Assembly (NCBI GenBank): GCA_030604585.1
Contig: JAUVVP010000082.1
Location: forward strand, 1-7,366
Direction of reading: 5' to 3'
Source: Planctomycetota bacterium
GTDB taxonomy: Bacteria; Planctomycetota; Brocadiia; SM23-32
Length of the DNA: 7,366 nucleotides
In this document: one piece after another, positions 1 to 5,781 of the stretch
How the letters are laid out: every line of letters begins with the position of its first letter
How positions within the stretch are numbered: position 1 is the stretch's first letter
Program-made: the position numbers and the translations under genes
The notes under the pieces: model-generated
What the model saw: the letters and a program-made list of their open reading frames with translations, nothing else
Told to the model about the DNA's origin: nothing
Database searches by the model: none

Positions 1-566
1 CGGAGCGCGCCTTCTCCTTCGACTCCGACGCGAAGCTCGACATGCGCTACGACACCTCCGGCGGCCCGAGCGCCTGGGACGTCGTCAACAAGGCGCCCGA
101 GCAGGAGCTGGCCGACATCTTCCAGCGCCTCGGCGAGGAGCGCTACAGCCGTCAGATCGCGGCCCAGATCTGCCGTCGCCGCACCGAACGCCCCATCAAC
201 ACGCCCGCCGAGCTGGCCGACCTGGTGAAACGAGTTGCGGCACGGCGCACTCCCCGCCGGCGGACGTGGCGCATCCACCCCGCCACCCGCGTGATGATGG
301 CCTTGCGCATACACCTCAACCGGGAGATGGAAGAACTGGACGCCCTGCTGGAGGCCCTGCCGGCATTGCTGAAGCGAGGTGGGCGCACCGGCGTGCTCAC
401 CTACCACAGCCTGGAAGCGCGGCGCGTGAAGCACGCCTGGCGCCGGCAGGCCAAAGAGGGGGTATGGCAACTGCTGACCCCGTCCCCCGTGAAGCCGTCA
501 CGGGAACAGCTTGACGAGAATCCCCGCATAAGGAGCGCGCAGTTGCGCGCCGTCCGCAGGCTCTGA
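1..566 (+). CDS. rsmH: 16S rRNA (cytosine1402-N4)-methyltransferase RsmH (MraW), 5'-truncated
   Basis: This is the 3' portion of rsmH. The reading frame is open from base 3 and ends at TGA 564-566, giving 187 visible residues; the family is about 300-315 long, so the N-terminal SAM-binding part lies off the left edge. RsmH methylates N4 of C1402 in the 16S rRNA decoding centre using S-adenosylmethionine. Family motifs seen in order are an FSFDSDAKLDMRYD block (bases 12-53; compare E. coli FSFMRDGPLDMRMD), GEERYSRQIA, IHPATRVMMALRIHLN, GGRTGVLTYHSLEAR, a TPSPVKPS block and the C-terminal NPRIRSAQLRA signature. One oddity is that the usual HSLEDR is HSLEAR here (Ala codon 417-419). As in most dcw clusters it precedes ftsL, with 9 nt between the genes. 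The identification is secure; the catalytic core cannot be checked. Confidence 0.95.
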   Translation, partial: ERAFSFDSDAKLDMRYDTSGGPSAWDVVNKAPEQELADIFQRLGEERYSRQIAAQICRRRTERPINTPAELADLVKRVAARRTPRRRTWRIHPATRVMMALRIHLNREMEELDALLEALPALLKRGGRTGVLTYHSLEARRVKHAWRRQAKEGVWQLLTPSPVKPSREQLDENPRIRSAQLRAVRRL

Positions 567-570
567 GGAG
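565..570 (+). promoter_or_regulatory. Ribosome binding site of the ftsL-like gene
   Basis: GAGGAG overlaps the rsmH stop codon (TGA 564-566) and sits 5 nt upstream of the ATG at 576. It fixes the start of the ftsL-like gene and suggests that ribosomes finishing rsmH can reinitiate there. Confidence 0.7.
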
Positions 571-575
571 AACGC

Positions 576-995
576 ATGACCCCTGGCCGCCTCATCTACC
601 TGATGGTCCTCGCCACGCTGTTGGCGCTGGCCGTGGTGCGGCAAAGCGCCGGCCTGCGCCAGTGCGGATACCGCCTGGAAGAGCTGCGGCGAGAGATCAC
701 CGAGCGGCGAGCCGAACACACCGCCCACCGGGCACACGTGAGCAAGTTGAAGAACCCTCAGCGCATCCTGGGGCTGGTCAATTGGCTCGGCCTGGAACTC
801 CGCGAGCGGCCCATCGTCCTGGCCGAGGTCACGCCGCGGCCCATCGAAACAGAACAACCCGTTAGAGCCCAAGCCGACGGACTGGAAGCCGTCGCCCCCG
901 TCCCCCTTGGCGAAGTCGGGGCGGGCGGCGCGCAGGCAGGCGCCCGGCGCTCGGAGCAGCCCTCCGAGGTGTCGGTGGCGGCGGTGGGCTTCTGA
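576..995 (+). CDS. ftsL: FtsL-like cell division protein (one TM segment plus coiled coil)
   Basis: A 139-residue protein encoded between rsmH and ftsI, the standard position of ftsL. In the FtsL family the protein is a bitopic divisome component that, with FtsB and FtsQ, recruits and activates FtsW/FtsI. Visible here are a cytoplasmic stub of only about 4 residues, a hydrophobic segment at about residues 5-22 (LIYLMVLATLLALAVV), a charged, Leu-spaced, likely coiled-coil stretch at about 24-58, then KNPQRILGLVNWLGLEL (60-76), which resembles the FtsL juxta-coil 'P.RI...A..LGL' region. The last 50 or so residues are an Ala/Pro/Glu/Gly-rich tail, probably disordered and longer than in typical FtsL. 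The start is well supported: GAGGAG at 565-570 lies 5 nt before the ATG. FtsL sequences are poorly conserved, so the assignment relies on topology and position; another small coiled-coil division protein (FtsB/DivIC type) is possible. Confidence 0.72.
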   Translation: MTPGRLIYLMVLATLLALAVVRQSAGLRQCGYRLEELRREITERRAEHTAHRAHVSKLKNPQRILGLVNWLGLELRERPIVLAEVTPRPIETEQPVRAQADGLEAVAPVPLGEVGAGGAQAGARRSEQPSEVSVAAVGF

Positions 996-1030
996 CGGCC
1001 CGAGCAGTCGGTCCGCGACCTGGAACAGGT

Positions 1031-2812
1031 ATGACCACAAGGGAAGTTGACACGCACAGCCCTCCGGCGACCCCACGAGCAGGAAGCGCCGGCCGCGGCC
1101 TGAGAGTCAGGGCGGCGATCGCGCTGGGTACGGTCCTGGTAGCTTTCCTTCTGCTCGGGGGACGGCTGGCCCAGCTCCAGATCGTCGAGGCCGAGGACTA
1201 TCGCCGACTGGCGCGCCGACAGCAGATACTCAGCCGAGAACTCGCCGCCCGCCGAGGCGCCATCTACGACCGCGAAGGACGCCTGCTGGCCATCAGCGTG
1301 CAACGCTGGAGCGTCTATGCCGACCCGAAGGGCGTCAAACGGCCCGAGCTGACGGCCGCTGTGCTGGCCGACGCCCTCGGTGCATCCCGCGCAGCCCTCG
1401 AGCCGCTCCTGCAGAAGGACCGCTGCTTCGTATGGGTCAAGCGGCACATCACCGAGCAAGAGGCCCAGAGGGTGCGCAACCTCGGCCTGCCCGGTGTCTT
1501 CATGCGCAAGGAGAGCGACCGGCTCTATCCCCAGGGGCGGCTGGCAGCCCACGTGATCGGCTTCACGGACATAGACGGCCGCGGCCTGGGGGGAGTCGAG
1601 CGCCGGATGGACGCGCTGCTGCGGGGGCGGCCCGGCATGGAGAGCGTCCTGTGCGACGGAGGACGGCGCATCATCCGCTCCCCCCGGGACAAGGTGCAGA
1701 AGCTCCCGTTCAACGGCTACGACGTCGTCCTGACCCTCGACGCCTTCATTCAGAGCATCGTCGAAGAGGAACTGGCCCGCGCGGTGGAAGCGCATGAGCC
1801 CGAGTGCGCCACCGCCCTCGTCCTGGACGCGCGGGACGGCTCGGTGCTGGCGATGGCCTCCTGGCCGACCTTTGACCCGCAGGCACCGACCGATGACCCC
1901 CCTGCCAATCAGCGCAACATCGCCATCACAGACGCCTACGAGTTCGGTTCCGCCTTCAAGCCCGTCCCGGTGGGCCTCGCCCTCGAGAGCGGCGATGTGA
2001 GCCCCGAGACGGAGTTCGACTGCCACGGCGGCGAATGGCAGATCGGCAGGCGCACCCTCCACGACGCCCATCCGTTCGGGGTCCTGAGCGTCAGCGACAT
2101 CATCTGCCATTCCAGCAACATCGGGGCAGCGCAGGTCAGCATGCTGCTCGGACTGGAGGACCTGTGCGGCGGGGTGCGCACCTTCGGCTTCGGCCGTCCG
2201 ACCGGCATCGCGCTGCCCGGGGAGGTGGGCGGCATCGTGCGGCCCTTGAGGGCGTGGAACAGCTACAGCGTCGTGAGCGTCGCGTTCGGGCAGGAGCTGG
2301 CCGTTACGGCCCTGTCCCTGGCGCGCGCCTTCGCCGCCTTCGGCAACGGCGGCAAGCTGCTCCAGCCGAGGATCGTCAAGTCCATCCGGCACGCCCACAC
2401 CGGCGAGGTGATCTACACGGCCGGCGAGCCGGCAGTCAATGCGCGGCCCATCAGCTCCGCCACGGCGGGGCAGGTCTTGCAGATGATGCGCCGCGTGGTC
2501 GCCGAAGGGACCGGCCGCCGGGCGCAGATGGAGGACTACCCCCTGGCCGGCAAGACCGGAACCGCGCAACTGCTGCGCGAGGACGGCCGCGGCTACAGCG
2601 ATAGCCGCTACCTGTCCAGTTTCGTTGCCCTCGGCCCGTTTCCGCAGAGCCGGATCGTCGTGCTCGTAAGCCTGAAGGCCCCGAGCAAGAACGGCTACTA
2701 CGGCGGGACGGCGGCCGCCCCCGCCGTGCGCAACATCGCACGCCGCACGCTGCGCCACATGCAGGTGCCGCCGTCGGAGCCGACCACGGTCGCGCTGGGA
2801 GGACCGTCTTGA
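1031..2812 (+). CDS. ftsI: Septal peptidoglycan D,D-transpeptidase FtsI (class B PBP, PBP3-like)
   Basis: A 593-residue class B penicillin-binding protein that cross-links septal peptidoglycan stem peptides in the periplasm, partnered with FtsW. In order: a Pro/Ser-rich cytoplasmic tail (1-25), a single TM anchor (about 27-44), the N-terminal pedestal domain with the RGAIYDREGRLLA motif (75-87), and the transpeptidase domain from about 230. Active-site motifs are complete: SxxK as SAFK (Ser307-Lys310, bases 1949-1960), SxN as SSN (361-363) and KTG (508-510). FGQELAVTALSLARAFA and the C-terminal YYGGTAAAPAVRNIA blocks also fit the family. There are no PASTA domains. The nucleophile motif reads EFGSAFKP, where the family usually has EPGSxFKP. 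The start at ATG 1031 has only a weak GGA (1022-1024) upstream, 35 nt after the ftsL-like gene, so it is less certain than the identity. The stop overlaps a possible murE TTG start. Confidence 0.95.
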   Translation: MTTREVDTHSPPATPRAGSAGRGLRVRAAIALGTVLVAFLLLGGRLAQLQIVEAEDYRRLARRQQILSRELAARRGAIYDREGRLLAISVQRWSVYADPKGVKRPELTAAVLADALGASRAALEPLLQKDRCFVWVKRHITEQEAQRVRNLGLPGVFMRKESDRLYPQGRLAAHVIGFTDIDGRGLGGVERRMDALLRGRPGMESVLCDGGRRIIRSPRDKVQKLPFNGYDVVLTLDAFIQSIVEEELARAVEAHEPECATALVLDARDGSVLAMASWPTFDPQAPTDDPPANQRNIAITDAYEFGSAFKPVPVGLALESGDVSPETEFDCHGGEWQIGRRTLHDAHPFGVLSVSDIICHSSNIGAAQVSMLLGLEDLCGGVRTFGFGRPTGIALPGEVGGIVRPLRAWNSYSVVSVAFGQELAVTALSLARAFAAFGNGGKLLQPRIVKSIRHAHTGEVIYTAGEPAVNARPISSATAGQVLQMMRRVVAEGTGRRAQMEDYPLAGKTGTAQLLREDGRGYSDSRYLSSFVALGPFPQSRIVVLVSLKAPSKNGYYGGTAAAPAVRNIARRTLRHMQVPPSEPTTVALGGPS

Positions 2813-2821
2813 GGAATGCCA
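2797..2821 (+). promoter_or_regulatory. ftsI/murE junction with two candidate ribosome binding sites and starts
   Basis: GGGAGGA at 2797-2803 is 5 nt before TTG 2809, which overlaps the ftsI TGA (2810-2812). GAGGA at 2811-2815 is 5 nt before ATG 2821 in the same frame. Either can start murE. ATG is preferred here because of the codon, but the TTGA overlap is typical of translational coupling to ftsI. The two products differ by only four N-terminal residues. Confidence 0.6.
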
Positions 2822-4332
2822 TGACCCGGAAGGGACGCCGTCCCAGGCTGCGGAGCCTGATCCGCGGGCTGCCGGTCCTGCGCGTCCTCAACGCCGCCAA
2901 CCCGGTCATAACGTCCCTTGCGCAGGACTCCCGCAGCGTGGCCATAGGCGCCCTGTTCGTGGCGGTCAAGGGCGAGGAGGCGGACGGCCATCGGTTCATC
3001 GCCTCCGCCGTCGAGCGGGGCGCAGGCGCCGTCGTCTGCGAAGCGCTGCCCTCCCCCCTGCCCGACTGTCCGGTCGTCCAGGTGGCCGACAGCCGCCGCG
3101 CCGTCAGCGCGCTGGCCGACAGGTACTACGGCTCCCCCTCCCGCAGGCTGCGGGTGACCGGCATCACCGGCACGGACGGCAAGACCAGCACGACGGAGAT
3201 CCTGCGCACCGTGTTGACCGAGGCGGGCCTGCCCGCCGCTTCCATCGGGACGCTCGGCTACTGCATGGGCGGACGCTGGCTGGATTCGGACCTGACCACG
3301 CCGGACCCCGTGGCCCTGCACGGCGCATTCCGGCGCATGCTCGAGCTGGGCATAACGGACGCCTGCATGGAGGTCAGCAGCCACTCGCTCGTGCAGGGCC
3401 GCACGGCCGACGTGGCCTTCGACGCGGCGGTGCTGACCAACATCACGCGGGACCACCTGGACTTCCACGGCACTCGGCAGGACTACGTCCGGGCCAAGCG
3501 GATGCTGTTCGAGGCCCTGGCGCCCGGCACGATCGCCGTGCTGCCGGCCGGGAGCGAGTTCTGCCGGCTGTTCAAGAAGGCGACCCGGGCCGAGGTGCTC
3601 ACATCCAGCATGAAGGAGCTGGCCGACGTCCGGGGGCGGATAGTGTCCCTGGGGTTGGACGGGATGGAGATACACGTGCGCACGCCGATGGAGAGCTACG
3701 CGGTGCGGACCTCCCTGACGGGGGCCTACAACTGCCTCAACATCCTGGCGGCGGCCACGGTGGCGTTCGGCTTCGGCATCGGCGGCGAGGTGGTCAAGGA
3801 GGCCCTGCGCGGCTTCCGCGGCGTGCCGGGCCGGCTGGAGCGCATCCGCGTGCTCGGCCGGAGCGACCTGCCCGCCGTCTGCGTGGACTACGCCCATACG
3901 CCCGACGCGCTCGATAAGGTCCTGGGCGCCCTCCGGCCGCTGGTAGAAGGCAAGCTCATCTGCGTGATCGGATGCGGCGGCGACCGCGACACCACCAAAC
4001 GCCCCCTGATGGGCAATGTCGCCGCCGAGCGGGCCGACATCGCCGTCTTCACCGCCGACAACAGCCGCAGCGAACGCACAGAGGACAACATCGCCCAGAT
4101 GGTGTCCGGCATCGCCTCGCCCGCGTCCGATTACAAGGTCGAGCCGGACCGGCGCCGGGCCATCGAGCTGGCCGTAGCCCTGGCCCCCTCGCCGGAGTCC
4201 ATGGTGGTCATCTGCGGACGGGGATGCGAGCGATACCAGAAGATCGGCGGCCGCAACATCCCGTTCGACGACCGCTTCGTGGCGCGGGAGACCATGGAAC
4301 AGATGCCCCCCAGGCGCAGGAGGACCGCTTGA
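2821..4332 (+). CDS. murE: UDP-MurNAc-tripeptide synthetase MurE, probably meso-diaminopimelate-adding
   Basis: Cytoplasmic ATP-dependent Mur ligase that adds the third stem-peptide residue to UDP-MurNAc-L-Ala-D-Glu. The 503-residue form (ATG 2821) is close to the usual 480-500. Seen in order: an N-terminal UDP-binding domain with DSRSVAIGALFVAVKGEEADG (residues 36-56), the ATP P-loop TGTDGKTST (116-124), TTPDP, MEVSSHSL (183-190), NITRDHLDFH (207-216), the probable carbamylated Lys in YVRAKRMLF (Lys226), YAHTPDAL (357-364) and GGDRDTTKRPLMG (386-398). Residues that contact DAP in E. coli MurE (Arg389, Asp413, Asn414, Arg416, Gly464, Glu468) have counterparts here (Arg389, Asp413, Asn414, Arg416, Gly466, Glu470). 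The signature DNPR is nevertheless DNSR, and GKGHE is GRGCE. Start: GAGGA (2811-2815) sits 5 nt before ATG 2821; a TTG at 2809 overlapping the ftsI stop, behind GGGAGGA, would add four residues. DAP specificity is inferred from the retained contacts. Confidence 0.95.
   Translation: MTRKGRRPRLRSLIRGLPVLRVLNAANPVITSLAQDSRSVAIGALFVAVKGEEADGHRFIASAVERGAGAVVCEALPSPLPDCPVVQVADSRRAVSALADRYYGSPSRRLRVTGITGTDGKTSTTEILRTVLTEAGLPAASIGTLGYCMGGRWLDSDLTTPDPVALHGAFRRMLELGITDACMEVSSHSLVQGRTADVAFDAAVLTNITRDHLDFHGTRQDYVRAKRMLFEALAPGTIAVLPAGSEFCRLFKKATRAEVLTSSMKELADVRGRIVSLGLDGMEIHVRTPMESYAVRTSLTGAYNCLNILAAATVAFGFGIGGEVVKEALRGFRGVPGRLERIRVLGRSDLPAVCVDYAHTPDALDKVLGALRPLVEGKLICVIGCGGDRDTTKRPLMGNVAAERADIAVFTADNSRSERTEDNIAQMVSGIASPASDYKVEPDRRRAIELAVALAPSPESMVVICGRGCERYQKIGGRNIPFDDRFVARETMEQMPPRRRRTA
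4318..4324 (+). promoter_or_regulatory. Strong Shine-Dalgarno serving the murE/murF mini-ORF
   Basis: AGGAGGA lies inside the last codons of murE, 7 nt before ATG 4332. It is the closest match in the window to the full anti-Shine-Dalgarno complement. It is 42 nt from the murF ATG at 4367, too far to serve murF directly, so it points to initiation at the mini-ORF. Confidence 0.6.
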
Positions 4333-4373
4333 TGCGCGATACGCAAACAGCCGGGAGCGCGAAACGATGCTGA
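4332..4373 (+). CDS. Putative 13-codon leader ORF coupling murE to murF
   Basis: The ATG at 4332-4334 shares its A with the murE stop (TGATG at 4330-4334). The frame encodes MRDTQTAGSAKRC and stops at TGA 4371-4373, one base past the murF start codon (ATG 4367-4369). An excellent AGGAGGA lies 7 nt upstream. Ribosomes finishing murE could therefore restart here, cross the gap and release on top of the murF start, keeping translation continuous. The peptide resembles nothing recognised and has no obvious attenuator feature such as runs of one amino acid. It may instead be chance; function is inference from geometry only. Confidence 0.4.
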   Translation: MRDTQTAGSAKRC

Positions 4374-5779
4374 AGATCCTGCACACCTTCACGGCCGCGC
4401 GGATCGCCGCGGCCTGCGGCGGACGCATCATCCGGGGGGAGCCCCATGCGGCGGCGCACGGCATCTGCACCGACACGCGCGAGATCCACCCCGGCCAGGC
4501 GTTCTTCGCCCTGGTCGGGCAGCGTCACGACGCCCACGAATATCTGCCTTCGGCCGAAGCGGGCGGCGCCCGGATCCTGGTCGTTGAGCGCTTGCCGGAC
4601 GGCTGGCTGCCTGCGGAACGGACCGCAGTGGTCCTGGTGGGCGACACGGAGCAGGCACTGCTGGCGCTGGCCGCGCACCACCGCAGCGCGCTGCGGGCGA
4701 CCATCGCCGCCGTCACCGGCAGCTACGGCAAGTCCACAGTCAAGGACATGATGGCCGCCATACTGGGCCGCGAGTCGAAATGCACTGTCGCTCCCGCCAG
4801 CTTCAACAACCGCATCGGCCTGGCCCTCGCCCTGCTGGCGGCCGGCGACGAGGACGACTTCATCATCCTCGAGATGGGGACGAACCATCCGGGCGAGATA
4901 GACGAGCTGGCCCGGGCCGCCCGCCCGGACCTGGGCCTCGTCACGGCCATCGGCGAGGTGCACCTGGAAGGGCTGGGCGACCTGGAAGGAGTCAAGGAGG
5001 CCAAGGCGGAGCTGATACCGCACCTGTCGGCGGAGGGAACGTTGGTGCTGAACGCGGACGATGCGCTGTGTGCCTCGCTGGCGGCCGGCTTCGACGGCGA
5101 GGTGCGCACCTTTGGGCTTTCGGCGGGAGCAACGGTGCGGCCGGAGCGCATCCACTCCGACGGGGCGGGCTGGCAGTTCGACGTGCGGGGATGGGTCTTC
5201 CGCATCCCTTCGCCGGCCCGGCACAACGTGATCAATGCCGCTGCGGCCATCTGCGCGGCGACAGAGCTGGGCGCCTCGCCCCGCTCGGCGGCCCTGGCGC
5301 TGGCGCAGTTCACCCCCCAGGCGATGCGCTACGAGAGGCTGGAACTGGGCGGAGTCACCTTCGTGTGCGACTGCTACAACAGCAACCCGCCGGCCATGCG
5401 GGCCGCGCTTCAGAGCTTCCTGTTCGAGCGGAATCCCGGCCGCAAGGTCGTCGTCTGCGGGGACATGCTGGAGCTCGGGGAAGAGGGCCCGCGCCTTCAC
5501 CGTGAGCTGGGGATGGAACTGGCCGCCTCCGGCGTGCACACGCTGGTGGCCATCGGAGATCTGGCCCGCCACTTCATCGAAGGCTGGCACCAGCGGGCGC
5601 TGCCCTCGCAGAGCGCCTTCTACTTCGCATCGGCCCGGGAGGCCTGGTCTCCGCTCTGGTGGGAACTGCGTCCCGGGGATGCCGTCCTTCTGAAAGGTTC
5701 CCGTGCCATGCGGCTCGAGACGATCACGGAGAACATCGCCGCCCAACTGGGCCGGGAAGCAAGGGAGGCAGCCGCCTGA
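4367..5779 (+). CDS. murF: UDP-MurNAc-tripeptide-D-alanyl-D-alanine ligase MurF
   Basis: A 470-residue cytoplasmic Mur ligase that joins D-Ala-D-Ala to UDP-MurNAc-tripeptide with ATP, completing the pentapeptide precursor. Visible blocks: an N-terminal CTDTREIHPGQAFFALVG (34-51), the P-loop TGSYGKSTVKDMM (117-129; the family usually reads TGSNGKTTTK), ASFNNRIGLALALL (144-157), EMGTNHPGEI (169-178), AIGEVHLEGLGDLEGVKEAKAE (194-215) with Lys213 the probable carbamylated lysine, CDCYNSNPPAMRAAL (334-348), GDMLELGEEGPRLH (365-378) and LLKGSRAMRLE (441-451). Length and domain order are normal. The ATG at 4367 has GGGAG (4353-4357) 9 nt upstream, and starting there gives the usual MurF N-terminus. 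The gene follows murE after a 34-nt gap bridged by a mini-ORF, and its stop overlaps the mraY start. Confidence 0.96.
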   Translation: MLKILHTFTAARIAAACGGRIIRGEPHAAAHGICTDTREIHPGQAFFALVGQRHDAHEYLPSAEAGGARILVVERLPDGWLPAERTAVVLVGDTEQALLALAAHHRSALRATIAAVTGSYGKSTVKDMMAAILGRESKCTVAPASFNNRIGLALALLAAGDEDDFIILEMGTNHPGEIDELARAARPDLGLVTAIGEVHLEGLGDLEGVKEAKAELIPHLSAEGTLVLNADDALCASLAAGFDGEVRTFGLSAGATVRPERIHSDGAGWQFDVRGWVFRIPSPARHNVINAAAAICAATELGASPRSAALALAQFTPQAMRYERLELGGVTFVCDCYNSNPPAMRAALQSFLFERNPGRKVVVCGDMLELGEEGPRLHRELGMELAASGVHTLVAIGDLARHFIEGWHQRALPSQSAFYFASAREAWSPLWWELRPGDAVLLKGSRAMRLETITENIAAQLGREAREAAA

Positions 5780-5781
5780 TG
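5763..5781 (+). promoter_or_regulatory. murF/mraY TGATG overlap with ribosome binding site
   Basis: GGGAGG at 5763-5768 lies 10 nt upstream of ATG 5779, whose A is the last base of the murF stop (TGA 5777-5779). This sets the mraY start and suggests termination-reinitiation coupling. The same frame is open back to an ATG at 5659, but that would add 40 unrelated residues overlapping murF. Confidence 0.65.

Noticed and set aside
996..1030. Possible promoter, terminator or small RNA in the ftsL-ftsI gap
   Set aside because: The gap is only 35 nt, with no T-run after a hairpin and no recognisable -35/-10 pair.
758..2758. Long antisense open frame (666 codons) opposite ftsI
   Set aside because: It mirrors the GC-rich codon usage of ftsI, has no recognisable family motif, and its translation is an Arg/Gly/Ala/His/Asp-rich mix typical of a shadow frame.
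4332..4367. Frameshifted murF whose true start was ATG 4332
   Set aside because: MurF starting at 4367 already has the family's normal N-terminus and its own upstream GGGAG, so no missing residues need explaining.
2698..4476. Antisense open frame (592 codons) opposite murE
   Set aside because: It lies opposite a motif-confirmed gene and spans two genes and their junctions; the composition is shadow-like with no domain seen.
5659..5778. Upstream in-frame extension of mraY starting at ATG 5659
   Set aside because: The 40 extra residues are hydrophilic and unlike MraY, overlap murF fully, and the start at 5779 has a good ribosome binding site and gives the normal length.
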